Assembly (NCBI GenBank): GCA_003612515.1
Contig: RAZB01000007.1
Coordinates: 1-64,000 of the forward strand
Length of the DNA stretch: 64,000 nucleotides
Reading direction: 5' to 3'
Origin: a bacterium D16-34
GTDB taxonomy: Bacteria; Actinomycetota; Coriobacteriia; Coriobacteriales; Eggerthellaceae
The position numbers were made by a program, and so were the translations under genes. Below, piece by piece: positions 51,636 through 63,598 of the stretch (position 1 is the first letter of the stretch; the number at the start of each line of letters is the position of its first letter). The notes under the pieces were generated by a model. It did no database searches, was not told the origin of the DNA, and saw nothing but the letters and a program-made list of their open reading frames with translations.

Positions 51636-54600
51636 CTAATTTTCGCTCACTTCGATCTCTAAAGCACCACCATCTTCAGTCGTTGCTCGAAGCGAAGAAG
51701 CAGCCACCTGTGTGTCGCGCTCGGCGCGTGCCTCGAACTCTTTTTCTGCCAAGTTGGCCTTTGCCACACTGATCATGAGCTTGATACGATTGAGCTGGTT
51801 AACCTCAGAGGCACCCGGGTCGTAATCTACCGCCACAATATTTGATTGCGGATACTGACGGCGCAACTCTTTGATAACTGCCTTACCTACCACGTGGTTT
51901 GGCAAGCAAGCAAACGGTTGCGCACAAACGATATTGGGTGCGCCCGTGCGAATAAGCTCAACCATTTCAGCCGTCAGCAGCCAGCCTTCGCCCATGGAAT
52001 TGCACAGCGACAATACCTGGCTTGCATAGTCTGCAAGCTCATAAATATCAGCCGGCGGCTCAAAACGGCTCGATGCCGCAAGTGCTTTAGTGACAGGCGC
52101 GCGGAACTTCTCGACCACCTTAAGCGCAATACGACTGCCAAACGCACCCTTCGCAGATCTACCCAGCGGGTCTTTCTGAAAAATGCCACCAGCAATGCCA
52201 AAGAGAAAAAATTCGATGAGACCAGGCACCACCGCTTCGCAACCTTCGTGCTCAATGACATCGACAACCTGGTTGTTTGCTGTGGGATGGAACTTGACCA
52301 AAATCTCACCAACTACACCAACACGAGGCTTGGTGCCCTCACCTTGCAGCGGCAAGGTGTCAAAGTCTTCAACAATGCGCTTGACGGTCTTTTTGAACTC
52401 AGCGCGCTTAAGCCCTCGGGTGAGCTGTTCGCGGCACGTGCTCATCCATTGTTCGAACAAGCGATTCGCGCTTCCCGCCTCCACCTCATAGGGGCGTGTG
52501 CGGTACAAACACATCATCAGCAAGTCGCCATACATAAGCGCATATACGGCCTGCAAAAGCATCGACGGAGTGATCTTAAAACCGGGATTTTCTTCGCCAA
52601 GGTCTTTAAACGACAGCGCAATTACCGGGATATGCTCAAGCCCAACAGAAGCAAGCGCCTTGCGAATAAGCGAGATATAGTTGGTAGCACGGCAGCCGCC
52701 GCCGGTTTGCGTAATGATGACCGCCAGCTTATCGGTGTCGTATTTACCCGACATAACCGCTTCCATGATCTGCCCAGTGACCAGGATAGACGGGTAGCAA
52801 ATGTCGTTGTTAACATATTTGAGTCCCGCATCAACCGCCCCGTGGTCAACCGAAGGCAAAAGCTCGAGGTTGTAGCCATTGCGATGGAAAATCTCAACGA
52901 GCAAGTCAAAATGGATAGGCGCCATCTGCGGACATAAAATGGTATAGCCCGCATCCTTCATCTCCTGAGTGAATTGTGCGCGCGGGAACTCCGTTGTTGT
53001 TCCTTCGCGCTGCTTGATGCGCTCGATGGTTTCCGGCGAAGCTTTCGCAGTAAAGGTATCGGGAGCCTCAATAGAGATGTCGAAGTTTGCAGCGGGGCAC
53101 GCATGCGGCGTCATCTGCTCTTCGGCGCGTTCGTCTGCTTGATTTTTCAGGGCTGCCAACAAGCTACGCACACGAATACGCGCTGCGCCTAAGTTAGATA
53201 CTTCGTCAATCTTTAAGACGGTATACACCTTACCAGCGGCCTCTAAAATCTCTTGCACCTGATCAGTGGTGAGAGCATCCAAACCACAACCAAAGCTGTT
53301 GAGCTGAATGAGATCTAAGTCCTCGCGCTCGGTTGCAACCTTTGCTGCCGCATACAAGCGCGTGTGATACATCCACTGATCAACAAGACGAATAGGACGC
53401 TCAAGGGTTCCCAGATGAGCAATGGAGTCTTCGGTCAATACCGCCAGGCCAAAGCTTGTCAAAAGCTCAGGAATGGCATGGTTGATCTCAGGATCGTTAT
53501 GATAAGGGCGACCAGCCAACACAATACCGTGCGTGCCCGTCTGCTCCATCCAAGCAAGTGTCTCTTCGCCCTTTGCGCGAATGTCTCGCTTAAATGCTTC
53601 ATCCTCTTCCCAGGCAGCATCAACCGCAGCATCAATTTCTGCCTGCGTTGGCAAGTTGCCTTGCGTATCTCTCATAAGCTCAGGATGCTCTTCGACAAGC
53701 TCAACATAGAGGCGCTTTTTGAGATGCTCTTTTTGGTCGTATGGCAACCACGGATTCAAAAATGGCATATTTGAGGTGCGCAACTCATCAATATTGAGGC
53801 GAAGTGCTTCAGCATAACTTGCCACAATGGGGCAATTGAAGTGGTTTCCCGCACCTTCGTCTTCTTGGCGTTCCCATTTTGAACAGGGGAACCAAATGAA
53901 GTCGGGGTGTTTGTCTAGCAAGTTCATGACGTGACCGTGGCTGAGCTTTGCCGGGTAGCACACGCTTTCTGAAGGCATAGACTCAATGCCAGCCTCATAC
54001 GTCTTTTTCGTAGACAGATCCGACAAAATAACGCGATGCCCAAGCTTGGTAAAGAAGGTAAACCAGAATGGATAATTCTCATACATATTAAGCGCACGCG
54101 GCATACCAACGCTTGGACGTGTAGCCTGCTCTTGCGTGAGCGGTTCATAGTCAAACAAACGGTGCGACTTATAGGTAAAGAGATTTGGCGTAGCGTTAGC
54201 CTCATCAAAGGTACCAGCGCCTTTTTCGCAACGATTACCCGTAATGAAACGACGATGTTTTCCTGTTCGCTCGTCTTTACCAAAGTCATTAACGGTCAAA
54301 AGACAGCTGTTTGAGCAACCCTTGCAACGAACCGTCTTATGCGTAGGGCAAAGAGCCTCAATCTGCTCAAGCGAAAGGAGCTCAGAGACCGGTTGCTCCA
54401 CTTCAACGTGGGAATCAAGCGTGCTAAATGACTCTGCGCGATCAGCACGATTTTGCAGCTTGTGAGCCTGCACCTGATAGCGATCGCGCGCCAAAAGTGC
54501 GGCACCGTAGGCACCCATATTGCCTGCGATATCCGGACGAACTGCGTTAACTTCGGAAAGTTGCTCAAATGCGCGCAGCACGGCGTCGTTTAAAAACGTA

Positions 54601-56279
54601 CCACCTTGCACGATAACCTTTTCGCCAACGTCGTGCGGATCGCGAATTTTAATAACCTTAAACAGCGCGTTTTTAATAACCGAAATAGCCAAACCGGCAG
54701 CAATATCGCCTACCGTTGCGCCTTCTTTTTGCGCTTGCTTTACGCGCGAGTTCATAAATACCGTACAACGGCTTCCCAGATCAACCGGGTTCTGTGCCTC
54801 AATTGCGGTTTGTGCGAACTCAGCGACATCCAAATTAAGGCCGGTGGCGAAGCTTTCAATAAAGCTACCGCATCCTGACGAACACGCCTCATTGAGCATG
54901 ATATGTTCGATAACGCCATCTTTGACGCGCAAACACTTCATGTCCTGGCCGCCAATGTCTAAGATAAACTCAACGCCCGGCAGCATTTCTTGAGCGCCGC
55001 GCAGATGTGCAACGGTCTCAATTTCGCCCGAGTCAATATGAAGCGCCTCTAAGAGCAAATGCTCGCCATAACCGGTAACGGTGGCATGCCCAATCGTTAT
55101 AAGCGACTCTCCCGTTTGCGGATCAACCGGCATCTCATTATAAAGTTGCGAAATTGCCGCTTTTGCGCACCCCAAAACGTCACCTTTGTTAGAAGCATAA
55201 TGCGACCAGAGCAAACGGCCTTCATCATCAATGAGCGTCGCCTTAAATGTGGTTGAACCTGCGTCAATGCCCAAATAAGCAACACCCTCATAATCAAGCA
55301 AGTTTGCACGCTCAACCGTCTCTTGCGCATGACGCGAGCGAAATTCTTGGTATTCTTCGTCACTTGCAAAAAGGGGCGAGAGACGCACGACTTCTGAGCC
55401 TTGGATGTCGCCTAAGTTGCGAAGGCGCTCTAAAACATCCTTGAGTCGCTCAACTTTGACCGTTTCACTTTTTGCGCCCGCTATCGCACAACCGCTCGCT
55501 ACAAAAAGATGTGCATTTTCAGGCACAATAATGGCTTCATCGGTCAATTCAAGTGTCTCATAGAATCGTTTGCGCAGTTCAGGCAAGTATTGCAGAGGAC
55601 CACCCAGGAAAGCTACGTTACCACGGATCGGGCGACCGCAAGCCAGACCAGAGATAGTTTGTGTTACCACCGACTGGAAAATTGAGGCGGCAATGTCTTC
55701 TTTTTTCGCGCCCTCATTCAGCAATGGCTGCACGTCAGTTTTAGCAAAAACGCCGCAGCGGCTTGCAATGGGATAAATTGTGGTGTGGTTTTTCGCCAAC
55801 TCATTAAGACCACCCGCATCCGTGTTCAACAAAGCGGCCATCTGGTCAATAAAAGCACCCGTGCCACCTGCGCATGTGCCATTCATGCGCTGCTCAATAC
55901 CCTGATCAAAATAGATAATCTTTGCGTCTTCGCCACCTAACTCAATGGCAACATCAGTTGCAGGAATAAAGGTTTCCACGGCAGTTTTTGAAGCAATAAC
56001 CTCTTGAACAAACTCCACACCAAGCCACTGAGCCAAAAGCAAACCGCCTGAGCCGGTAATGGCAATCGTCATGGCCTTATCGCCGAAATCTTGAGCTGCC
56101 TCAGCAAGCACCTCCACGATAGTTGCGCGCACATCAGCATGATGGCGCCTATAGAGCGCATATTCAATCTGGTTATTGGCGTCTAAGATGGCTAACTTTA
56201 CCGTCGTTGACCCAACATCAATACCCAGATGAAGCGTGTTGGCGGGCGTTTGTATAGCTTGCGTTTCAGTTTGGCTCAT
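51636..56279 (-). CDS. Giant acyl-CoA dehydratase activase
   Basis: The 1547-aa protein combines two ASKHA ATPase units of 2-hydroxyacyl-CoA dehydratase activase type ([16 protein letters not shown] with [28 protein letters not shown] with [11 protein letters not shown], both with cluster cysteines), a DUF2229-type region from about 690 ([22 protein letters not shown]), and a C-terminal HgdB-like region (about 1020-1500) with several cysteine pairs. The reaction is unknown; it may be a reductive ATP-driven electron pump. No separate dehydratase genes are adjacent. ATG 56279 is chosen for GGAAG 8 nt upstream; 56294 is the outer ATG. A TetR gene precedes it. Confidence 0.88.
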   Translation of the reverse strand: MSQTETQAIQTPANTLHLGIDVGSTTVKLAILDANNQIEYALYRRHHADVRATIVEVLAEAAQDFGDKAMTIAITGSGGLLLAQWLGVEFVQEVIASKTAVETFIPATDVAIELGGEDAKIIYFDQGIEQRMNGTCAGGTGAFIDQMAALLNTDAGGLNELAKNHTTIYPIASRCGVFAKTDVQPLLNEGAKKEDIAASIFQSVVTQTISGLACGRPIRGNVAFLGGPLQYLPELRKRFYETLELTDEAIIVPENAHLFVASGCAIAGAKSETVKVERLKDVLERLRNLGDIQGSEVVRLSPLFASDEEYQEFRSRHAQETVERANLLDYEGVAYLGIDAGSTTFKATLIDDEGRLLWSHYASNKGDVLGCAKAAISQLYNEMPVDPQTGESLITIGHATVTGYGEHLLLEALHIDSGEIETVAHLRGAQEMLPGVEFILDIGGQDMKCLRVKDGVIEHIMLNEACSSGCGSFIESFATGLNLDVAEFAQTAIEAQNPVDLGSRCTVFMNSRVKQAQKEGATVGDIAAGLAISVIKNALFKVIKIRDPHDVGEKVIVQGGTFLNDAVLRAFEQLSEVNAVRPDIAGNMGAYGAALLARDRYQVQAHKLQNRADRAESFSTLDSHVEVEQPVSELLSLEQIEALCPTHKTVRCKGCSNSCLLTVNDFGKDERTGKHRRFITGNRCEKGAGTFDEANATPNLFTYKSHRLFDYEPLTQEQATRPSVGMPRALNMYENYPFWFTFFTKLGHRVILSDLSTKKTYEAGIESMPSESVCYPAKLSHGHVMNLLDKHPDFIWFPCSKWERQEDEGAGNHFNCPIVASYAEALRLNIDELRTSNMPFLNPWLPYDQKEHLKKRLYVELVEEHPELMRDTQGNLPTQAEIDAAVDAAWEEDEAFKRDIRAKGEETLAWMEQTGTHGIVLAGRPYHNDPEINHAIPELLTSFGLAVLTEDSIAHLGTLERPIRLVDQWMYHTRLYAAAKVATEREDLDLIQLNSFGCGLDALTTDQVQEILEAAGKVYTVLKIDEVSNLGAARIRVRSLLAALKNQADERAEEQMTPHACPAANFDISIEAPDTFTAKASPETIERIKQREGTTTEFPRAQFTQEMKDAGYTILCPQMAPIHFDLLVEIFHRNGYNLELLPSVDHGAVDAGLKYVNNDICYPSILVTGQIMEAVMSGKYDTDKLAVIITQTGGGCRATNYISLIRKALASVGLEHIPVIALSFKDLGEENPGFKITPSMLLQAVYALMYGDLLMMCLYRTRPYEVEAGSANRLFEQWMSTCREQLTRGLKRAEFKKTVKRIVEDFDTLPLQGEGTKPRVGVVGEILVKFHPTANNQVVDVIEHEGCEAVVPGLIEFFLFGIAGGIFQKDPLGRSAKGAFGSRIALKVVEKFRAPVTKALAASSRFEPPADIYELADYASQVLSLCNSMGEGWLLTAEMVELIRTGAPNIVCAQPFACLPNHVVGKAVIKELRRQYPQSNIVAVDYDPGASEVNQLNRIKLMISVAKANLAEKEFEARAERDTQVAASSLRATTEDGGALEIEVSEN

Positions 56280-56309
56280 ATCATTCACTTCCATACATCT
56301 ATTGTTAGC

Positions 56310-56939
56310 CTACATGGCAATAGGTTCACCGGGTTTAATAAAAAAGAGTCGAAGCGCAATAAGCGCCATCTCTTCGCTGCTTTCATGCATGCCTGTTTCA
56401 ATCCAGCGCGTGATCACACCTAAATAGGCCGCAGCATAAAAGGAAACGTAGTAATCAACAAAGGCATCGTGATCGGTGGCATAGTGCTCATGCAGAATTG
56501 ACCATACCAGTTTTGAACAGACACAATCTTTGAGGCGCGGGCCAAATCCTGGATCACCTCCAGGACCTAACATTGCGTGCAAAAAGTCCCCCTGTTCGCG
56601 CAGATAGTCAAACAGCTCCACCAAAAACGGAAGCGGTTTTTTCAGCAGACGTAGTTTCACCAGATCCATCATGGACAATCTTGCCAGGTCATCTTGAAAA
56701 TGCGCCAAATCTAACAGGATTTCGTCTTCGAGAGCACGAAGGAGATCGTCTTTGTCTTTGTAGTGGTTATAAAACGTGCCGCGATTCAAATCTGCTCGTT
56801 CGCACAAATCGTTAACGGTGATAGCATCAATACCCTGCTCTTCTGTTAACGACACCAAAGCAGCGCGCAGAGCCCGCTTCGATCGGGTGATGCGCCTGTC
56901 TTGGAGGCTTGTAGCATCAAATGCTAATACGGTATCCAA
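56310..56939 (-). CDS. TetR-family regulator
   Basis: The 209-aa regulator has the HTH segment TRSKRALRAALVSLTEEQGIDAITVNDLCERADLNRGTFYNHYKDKDDLLRALEDE and a helical ligand-binding half. The frame is open to an ATG at 57038, but the TTG at 56939, preceded by AAAGGGGATGG, is preferred, since the longer frame would cover a clear operator palindrome. It lies 30 bp upstream of the giant activase and is probably co-transcribed with it. Confidence 0.85.
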   Translation of the reverse strand: MDTVLAFDATSLQDRRITRSKRALRAALVSLTEEQGIDAITVNDLCERADLNRGTFYNHYKDKDDLLRALEDEILLDLAHFQDDLARLSMMDLVKLRLLKKPLPFLVELFDYLREQGDFLHAMLGPGGDPGFGPRLKDCVCSKLVWSILHEHYATDHDAFVDYYVSFYAAAYLGVITRWIETGMHESSEEMALIALRLFFIKPGEPIAM

Positions 56940-56966
56940 ACCATCCCCTTTACTGAGGGTACCATT

Positions 56967-57002
56967 TTCAACACTACGCACATTATTGAACAGAGTGTTG
57001 AA
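56967..57002. promoter_or_regulatory. Inverted repeat, likely TetR operator
   Basis: TTCAACACT and AGTGTTGAA are perfect 9-bp arms 18 bp apart, just upstream of the likely TetR start. Self-regulation fits. Confidence 0.55.
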
Positions 57003-57088
57003 TATTACTAGTGTAATGGGACTTTTCCACAAGAACAACCCATTCGCCCACTTTAGGTGTCTTACGTCTCATGACTTCACTTTGCAGG

Positions 57089-57094
57089 TATACT
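57089..57094 (+). promoter_or_regulatory. Candidate -10 of the CapA-like gene
   Basis: TATACT ends 6 bp before ATG 57101; GGTATACTAAGC is identical to the site before apbE. Confidence 0.45.
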
Positions 57095-57100
57095 AAGCGT

Positions 57101-58393
57101 ATGGATCATACAAGCTCACACACGCCCAAAAAACCAACACCGCGCAGGGACTCATCAGCCTATAGCGCAAACCCCCACCTTTCTTCTGCCCCGTGGGGGC
57201 GCATTGTCGCGCTTGCGTGTGGTGTCGTGGCGTTAGTAGCGCTTGTCACGTTCATCAGCGCGCCTGGTTCACAAAACTCAGACGAACAGCTTGGCACCAC
57301 TGGGTCTGACGAGACACAATCCACCGAATTGGCCGCCACTTCGGGTCACGTTTCTTTTGTAGCAGTGGGTGACAGCCTCCCCGACATCGTCTTGGCGGAC
57401 TATGCTGATGCATGCGCGGGTGAAACAGGCGATGGTCTCTACGATTATTCGCCATTATATGCCCCGCTGAAAACGCACATTGAAGCGGCTGACCTTGCAT
57501 ATGTCAAAGAGGAGACACATCTGGGCGGAGACGAAATAGGTCCTCGCGGATGGCCTTCATTTAACACCACCGATTCCATGGCTGACGCCCTTGTTGATAC
57601 AGGCTTTGACCTTGTTGGATCTGCAACGAACCACTCATATGACTGGGGTACGTTTGGAGCGCTTGAGCACAGCCGAGAAGTCTGGAATGCACAACCGGTC
57701 ACCTTCACCGGAACCGCTTCTTCGCAAGAAGAAGCTGACGAACTTGCTCTTCGAGAATGCAATGGCATCACCTTCGCTCTGCTTGATTACACCTATGGCG
57801 TCAACGGATTTGATCAGTCAGACTTGCCAGCATATGCGGTAAATTTCATAGATGAGCAGCGCATACGCGATGATGTCGCTCGCGCCAAAGAAGAGGCTGA
57901 CGTGGTATTGGTGGCTATGCACTGGGGCACTGAAAATCAAACTGAGCCCGACGAAGATCAGCTCGCATACGCGGATCTGCTGACCGAACTTGAGGTTGAT
58001 GTGGTCTTAGGCTCTCACCCTCATGTAATCGGTCCTTTGGAGTGGAAGCAAGGCAGCTCTGGACACTGGACGCTTGTGGCTTATTCGCTCGGCAATTTTA
58101 TCTCTCATCACGACACACCCAATCCCATAAACGAGCTTGAAGGAATGCTCAGATGTGATTTTGTTCGCAATGAGACCGGCAAGGTTGAGATAGAAAATGT
58201 CGAATGGACGCCTTTAGTAAACCATACCCAAGACGGTGCTTATGCCGTATATCCTTTGGATGGCTACACCAACGAACTTGCAGTTGCGCATGAGAACCTC
58301 AAAGAGCTAGAAGACCCGCTCACATGGATGCATGACACCTCGAATGAGATCGTCAACAGCTTAGGTGGAACCTTTAACATCACGCCCTTATAA
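57101..58393 (+). CDS. CapA-family protein
   Basis: The 430-aa product has a cytoplasmic tail, one membrane anchor (about 32-50), and a metallophosphatase-fold domain of the CapA/PgsA family: VSFVAVGDSL, FDLVGSATNHSYDWG, VVLVAMHWGTENQTEPDEDQ, DVVLGSHPHVIGPLEW. The family includes poly-glutamate capsule proteins, but the capsule synthetase genes are absent, so the role here is open. ATG 57101 is chosen over 57071. Confidence 0.85.
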   Translation: MDHTSSHTPKKPTPRRDSSAYSANPHLSSAPWGRIVALACGVVALVALVTFISAPGSQNSDEQLGTTGSDETQSTELAATSGHVSFVAVGDSLPDIVLADYADACAGETGDGLYDYSPLYAPLKTHIEAADLAYVKEETHLGGDEIGPRGWPSFNTTDSMADALVDTGFDLVGSATNHSYDWGTFGALEHSREVWNAQPVTFTGTASSQEEADELALRECNGITFALLDYTYGVNGFDQSDLPAYAVNFIDEQRIRDDVARAKEEADVVLVAMHWGTENQTEPDEDQLAYADLLTELEVDVVLGSHPHVIGPLEWKQGSSGHWTLVAYSLGNFISHHDTPNPINELEGMLRCDFVRNETGKVEIENVEWTPLVNHTQDGAYAVYPLDGYTNELAVAHENLKELEDPLTWMHDTSNEIVNSLGGTFNITPL

Positions 58394-58471
58394 TGTCACG
58401 TTATAACTAATGTGCTTTTTGGTACTGTAATTTTTTAAGTTCATTTCGCCCGCCCGTCATGAGGAGACCAC

Positions 58472-59836
58472 ATGCAAATTACACCTGCTGAAATTGCCGA
58501 AACACTTGCCATGGTAAGCAAGCAGCACCTTGATATTCGAACCATTACCCTTGGTTTGAATCTGCGCAGTTGCACCGATGCCGACATCAACACGATGGCG
58601 CGCAAAGTCTATGATCGCATGACATCAGCCGCTGAGCATTTGGTGCCCACAGCAGAACAGCTTGAGCGCGAATTTGGCATTCCGATTGTCAACAAGCGCA
58701 TCTCGGTAACGCCGATTGCTGAAATTTGTGCTGCATGCGAAGCAGAAGACCTCACCCCTCTTGCTATTGCCATGGACAAAGCCGGCAAAGAAGTGGGTGT
58801 TGATTTCGTCGGAGGCTTCTCTGCGCTCGTGCACAAAGGCGCAACGAAAGCCGATATGAAGCTCATGAATTCAATCCCGCACGCACTTGCCGTAACCGAC
58901 AACGTATGTTCCTCGGTTAACGTGGGCTCCACGCGCGCTGGAATCAACATGGACGCGGTACTCAAGATGGCAAACATCATTAAGCAAACCGCTGAAGCAA
59001 CTGCCGATAGGCAATGTATTGGCGCAGGTAAATTGGTTGTTTTCTGCAACGCCGTTGAAGATAATCCGTTTATGGCGGGGGCATTTCATGGGTCAGGCGA
59101 AGCGGACGAAGTAATCAATGTTGGCGTTTCTGGCCCAGGCGTTGTGCGTGCCGTTTTAGCCGATCTACCCAAAGACGCCGATTTGACGACCGTTGCCGAG
59201 GCCATTAAGGCTACCGCATTTAAAATCACGCGCGCAGGAGAGTTGATGGCTCGTGAAGCTTCATCCCGCTTGGGCTATCAGCAAGGCATCTTAGATTTGT
59301 CGCTTGCTCCTACCCCAGCCGAAGGCGATTCGGTAGCAGAAATCTTAGAGGCTATTGGTGTTGGCCAATGCGGAGGGCCGGGAACTACTGCAGCTCTTGC
59401 AATGCTCAACGACGCCGTTAAAAAAGGTGGCGTTATGGCTTCTTCTTCAGTTGGCGGCTTATCTGGCGCTTTCATTCCCGTCTCAGAAGACGCTGGCATG
59501 ATTCGCGCAGCTGAAGATGGCGCGCTTTCAATTGAGAAACTTGAGGCTATGACATGCGTTTGCTCGGTTGGTCTGGACATGATCGCTGTTCCAGGCGACA
59601 CCACCGTCGAATCACTTGTTGGCATTATTGCTGATGAATGTGCTATTGGTATGATCAACAACAAAACCACTGCCGTTCGCATCATCCCTGCTATCGGCAA
59701 GACAGTAGGCGATCAACTGGATTTCGGTGGCCTTTTAGGATACGCGCCGGTAATGCCGGTCAACAGCTTCGCCGGAACTGTATTCGCACATCGCGGAGGC
59801 AAAATTCCCGCCCCGCTCAATTCGCTCAAGAACTAA
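58472..59836 (+). CDS. PFL family protein (DUF711/UPF0210)
   Basis: The 454-aa product matches the DUF711/UPF0210 family, which has a pyruvate-formate-lyase-like barrel but no known reaction: [96 protein letters not shown]. Length is normal. GAGGAGA precedes the ATG. The ACT-domain partner (UPF0237) often next to it is not in the window. Confidence 0.92.
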   Translation: MQITPAEIAETLAMVSKQHLDIRTITLGLNLRSCTDADINTMARKVYDRMTSAAEHLVPTAEQLEREFGIPIVNKRISVTPIAEICAACEAEDLTPLAIAMDKAGKEVGVDFVGGFSALVHKGATKADMKLMNSIPHALAVTDNVCSSVNVGSTRAGINMDAVLKMANIIKQTAEATADRQCIGAGKLVVFCNAVEDNPFMAGAFHGSGEADEVINVGVSGPGVVRAVLADLPKDADLTTVAEAIKATAFKITRAGELMAREASSRLGYQQGILDLSLAPTPAEGDSVAEILEAIGVGQCGGPGTTAALAMLNDAVKKGGVMASSSVGGLSGAFIPVSEDAGMIRAAEDGALSIEKLEAMTCVCSVGLDMIAVPGDTTVESLVGIIADECAIGMINNKTTAVRIIPAIGKTVGDQLDFGGLLGYAPVMPVNSFAGTVFAHRGGKIPAPLNSLKN

Positions 59837-59860
59837 ACCTCTTTAATGCCGATACGAATC

Positions 59861-59922
59861 GGCTGAAGGTATAAGCAAATAAGCTTAAGGTATAACAAAT
59901 CAGCTTAAGGTATAAGCCGAGT
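59861..59922. repeat. Three 20-21 bp tandem repeats before the SDR gene
   Basis: Three units of the form AGCTTAAGGTATAA(G)CAAAT start at 59861, 59882 and 59902, ending 13 bp before the SDR ATG. One helix-turn-pair spacing could array a regulator. Confidence 0.7.
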
Positions 59923-59934
59923 TAGGAGTAAAAA

Positions 59935-60735
59935 ATGGGTTTTTTAACAGGTAAAACGGCAATTATTACCGGAGCTGGATTAGCCAAGCTTAAGGATGGC
60001 TCTCCTGGCGCCATTGGATACGGCATCGCAATTGCTTACGCAAAAGAAGGCGCAAACCTTGTTATTACCGGCCGCAATGTTGCCAAGCTTGAAGGTGCCA
60101 AAGAAGAGCTTGAGCGCAACTATGGTATTGAAGTGCTCTGTGTTCAGGCTGACGTAAACGCCGGCGCTGACAACAAAGCAGTTGTGCAAAGCGTTATCGA
60201 TGCCGCAATCGAAAAGTTAGGTCGCATTGATGTGTTGGTGAACAACGCACAAGCTTCTGCATCAGGCGTTACCCTTGCAGACCACACCACCGATCAGTTC
60301 GATCTGGCCATCTATTCCGGACTGTATGCAACTTTCTACTATATGCAAGCATGCTATCCCTATCTCAAAGAGACCAAGGGCTCGGTCATCAACTTCGCAT
60401 CTGGTGCAGGGCTGTTTGGCAACTATGGCCAGTGCGCTTATGCCGCTGCCAAAGAGGGCATTCGTGGCATGTCTCGCGTGGCTGCAACCGAATGGGGTCC
60501 AGACGGCATTAACGTCAATGTGGTCTGCCCGCTTGCATGGACTGCTGCGCTCGAGAACTTCCAGGATCAATACCCCGAGGCATTCGAGGCAAACGTACAT
60601 ATGCCTCCGATGGGTCACTATGGCGATGTTGAGGCAGAGATCGGCCGCGTTGTAGTGCAGCTTGCTAACCCCGACTTCAAGTTCATGAGTGGCGAAACGC
60701 TCACCCTCGAAGGTGGCATGGGCTTACGTCCTTAA
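59935..60735 (+). CDS. Short-chain dehydrogenase/reductase
   Basis: The 266-aa SDR has an N-terminal KTAIITGAGLA...GAIGYGIAIAYAKEGA nucleotide fold with an 8-9 residue longer loop than usual, VNNAQ where most have NNAG, the catalytic serine in INFASGAG and YAAAK. The loop and VNNAQ variant may shift substrate or coenzyme use. Steroid-type and ketoacyl substrates are both possible. TTAGGAGT precedes the ATG. Confidence 0.9.
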   Translation: MGFLTGKTAIITGAGLAKLKDGSPGAIGYGIAIAYAKEGANLVITGRNVAKLEGAKEELERNYGIEVLCVQADVNAGADNKAVVQSVIDAAIEKLGRIDVLVNNAQASASGVTLADHTTDQFDLAIYSGLYATFYYMQACYPYLKETKGSVINFASGAGLFGNYGQCAYAAAKEGIRGMSRVAATEWGPDGINVNVVCPLAWTAALENFQDQYPEAFEANVHMPPMGHYGDVEAEIGRVVVQLANPDFKFMSGETLTLEGGMGLRP

Positions 60736-60780
60736 AGCGCAAATCTTTTTCTTCGCGTCACACAAAATTTCGTGTCACAC

Positions 60781-60823
60781 AAAAGCCCGCTTGCAGTCAA
60801 AAAACTTCGAGCGGGCTTTTTTT
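60781..60823. terminator. Bidirectional terminator
   Basis: An 11-bp stem (AAAAGCCCGCT/AGCGGGCTTTT) with T runs on both strands serves the convergent SDR and leuS genes. Confidence 0.85.
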
Positions 60824-60899
60824 CAAACGTTTGCTGTGCGCACATCTGCGCTTTGTTGTACGTGCCTGTTGGCTCAAAGGAGCTTTTAAGCGCACACTC

Positions 60900-63467
60900 C
60901 TATTTTGCGACGATGTTCACCAATCGACCTGGAACAACCACGACCTTTTTGACGTCTTTACCATCAAGGTCAGTCGCAACCGCCTCACGCGCGCTTGCCT
61001 CAATCACATCATTTTGCGCATCAGCGGCAACGGTAATGCGAGCCTTCACCTTACCGTTAACCTGCACTGCCAACTCAACCTCATCGGCTTTCGCCTTATC
61101 TAAATCATAGGTCGGCCATGCCTGCGTATGCACCGAATCTGTGTGTCCTAAAGCAGTCTGCCACAGCTCGTCTGCCCAGTGCGGCGCAATGGGCGCCATA
61201 AGCTTCACGAGCACTTCAGCTACTTCGATATCAAATTCGCGCGAGAACTCTGATGCTTGACGCTCGGCAGCAGAGCAGCGACGAACGTAATCACCGATAG
61301 CATTAGACAGCTCCATGATGGCAGCAATAGCGGTATTGAAGTTATTGCGAGCGAAGTCATCAACCACCTTGCCAACTACGCGATGGCGCTCACGTACCAG
61401 CGTATCAAGCGATGCCTGCGCTTGCTCAGGTGTAGCACCTTCCTGATACAAGGTCTCTTCGCCAGCATCTCCTACCAGGTCATAGACCTGGCGCCAAATG
61501 CGGCACAAGAACTTATACATGCCGGCCAAGCCGTCTTCGTTCCACAACTTCTCTTTGTCGGGCGGTCCCATGAACAACATGGCGGCGCGCACCGCATCAG
61601 CGCCATATCCCGCAATCATTTCCTCGGGAGATACGACGTTACCCTTCGACTTGCTCATAACCTCGCCATGGGAGTCAAGCACCATGCCCTGGCACAGCAG
61701 GTTTTCAAATGGCTCATCAAAATCAAGCATGCCCTCATCGCGAAGCACTTTGGTGAAAAAGCGGCTGTAGAGCAAATGCAAGATAGCGTGTTCAATGCCA
61801 CCGATGTATTGATCAACCGGCATCCACGCGTTTGCTTTGGCCGGGTCAAAGGGCAGCTTGTCGTTGTGCGGATCGGTATAGCGCATGTAATACCAGCTTG
61901 AGCACGTAAAGGTGTCCATCGTGTCGGTCTCGCGCTTCGCAGGCTTGCCGCAAACTGGACAAGTAGTGTTAACGAAGGCCTCATGTGTTGCAAGCGTTTC
62001 ACCAGCAGCCAAATCAATGTCTTCGGGCAACATGACCGGCAGCTGCTCTTCGGGAACAGGGACAACACCACAATGTTCGCAATGAACAGCAGGAATGGGA
62101 TTACCCCAATAACGCTGGCGACTAATCAACCAGTCACGCAGGCGGAATTGCACGCTACGACGCCCGCGACCCGTCTCCTCAAGCGTCTTAACAACAGCCT
62201 CTTCGCCCGGCGAATGCTTGCCACCAAGCATGCCAGTATAAGGACCCGATTGCACAAGGTAGCCCTCTGCGGCATATGCCTCAGGCCAATCAACCGAGGT
62301 CACTACGCGCGCCTCTTGATCCTTCAATTCAGGATAGAGCGGATCGTCCTCAGACAAGATGATAGGAATAATAGGCAGATCGTATTTGCGAGCGAACTCG
62401 AAGTCACGCTGGTCTCCGCACGGCACTGCCATAACAGCACCTGTGCCATAATCAGCGATAACATAGTCAGCAACCCAGATAGGCACGCGTTCGCCATTGA
62501 TGGGATTAATGACATACCTGCCGGTAAAGACGCCGTGCTTTTCGTGGTCTCCTTGCGCACGCTCGAGTGCTGAAATCTTTTTGGCAGCCTCAACCAGCTC
62601 CATAACAGGCTTTCCATACTCAGTGCCAGCAACAAGGTCATGAAGGCCTTCGTATTCAGGTGCCAGCACAAAGAAGCTACAGCCAAACAGCGTATCGGCA
62701 CGCGTTGTGAACACGGTAATAAGCTCAGGATCGGCACTGGCCGCTTCGCCCTCTTTAGGGACCAGCTCAAAATCAACCTCTGCGCCTTCAGAGCGGCCAA
62801 TCCAATTTGCCTGTTGCTGCTTAACGCGCTCTGGCCAACCTTTAAGCTGATCAAGGTCATCCAAAAGCTCTTGTGCGTAGTCGGTGATCTTTAAGTACCA
62901 TTGCGTCAGGTCGCGCTTCTCAACCTCGGAGTTGCACCTCCAGCAACGACCCTCAATAACCTGCTCATTCGCCAAAACTGTAGCACAATCAGGACACCAA
63001 TTTACCGGGCTATTGCGGCGCTCAACAAGCCCGCGTTCCCACATCTTCAAAAAGATCCACTGCCCCCAACGATAATAATCAGGGTTGCATGTCATGACCG
63101 TACGATCCCAGTCATAGCTAAAGCCCATGCGCTTAAAGCTTGCCATCTGCGTGTCGATGTTTTGGTACGTCCACACCGCCGGATGCGAATGATGCTTAAT
63201 GGCAGCATTTTCTGCAGGCAAACCAAACGCATCCCAACCCATAGGGTGCAGTACGTTAAAACCCTGCATACGGCTATAGCGCGCAACAACATCACCATAG
63301 GTGTAGTTGCTCACGTGCCCCATGTGGATATCACCTGATGGATACGGGAACATCTCAAGCACGTACTTCTTTGGCTTGGTGGATGTTTCGTCAACTTTAT
63401 ACAGATCATGCTCTGCCCACGCCTGCTGCAAACGCGGTTCAATTTCATGCGGATTGTAGGGTTTCAT
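60900..63467 (-). CDS. leuS: Leucyl-tRNA synthetase
   Basis: The 855-aa class I synthetase has [12 protein letters not shown] (HIGH), an editing domain ([17 protein letters not shown]), two zinc-type cysteine pairs (CPDC...CWRC; CEHC...CPVC), the leucine-specific region and VMSKSKGN (KMSKS). Length is normal for bacteria. Confidence 0.97.
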   Translation of the reverse strand: MKPYNPHEIEPRLQQAWAEHDLYKVDETSTKPKKYVLEMFPYPSGDIHMGHVSNYTYGDVVARYSRMQGFNVLHPMGWDAFGLPAENAAIKHHSHPAVWTYQNIDTQMASFKRMGFSYDWDRTVMTCNPDYYRWGQWIFLKMWERGLVERRNSPVNWCPDCATVLANEQVIEGRCWRCNSEVEKRDLTQWYLKITDYAQELLDDLDQLKGWPERVKQQQANWIGRSEGAEVDFELVPKEGEAASADPELITVFTTRADTLFGCSFFVLAPEYEGLHDLVAGTEYGKPVMELVEAAKKISALERAQGDHEKHGVFTGRYVINPINGERVPIWVADYVIADYGTGAVMAVPCGDQRDFEFARKYDLPIIPIILSEDDPLYPELKDQEARVVTSVDWPEAYAAEGYLVQSGPYTGMLGGKHSPGEEAVVKTLEETGRGRRSVQFRLRDWLISRQRYWGNPIPAVHCEHCGVVPVPEEQLPVMLPEDIDLAAGETLATHEAFVNTTCPVCGKPAKRETDTMDTFTCSSWYYMRYTDPHNDKLPFDPAKANAWMPVDQYIGGIEHAILHLLYSRFFTKVLRDEGMLDFDEPFENLLCQGMVLDSHGEVMSKSKGNVVSPEEMIAGYGADAVRAAMLFMGPPDKEKLWNEDGLAGMYKFLCRIWRQVYDLVGDAGEETLYQEGATPEQAQASLDTLVRERHRVVGKVVDDFARNNFNTAIAAIMELSNAIGDYVRRCSAAERQASEFSREFDIEVAEVLVKLMAPIAPHWADELWQTALGHTDSVHTQAWPTYDLDKAKADEVELAVQVNGKVKARITVAADAQNDVIEASAREAVATDLDGKDVKKVVVVPGRLVNIVAK

Positions 63468-63598
63468 AATGAAAGCTCTCTTTTTCCAGGTGCCAAATTC
63501 AGAATGTTCATATTATAGTAATTGAAATTCAACGTGCACGCATGCGCTCGGAAAAAATTGTGCCAGCTGCACCTTCGCACCACCAAAGGAGAAAAAGT

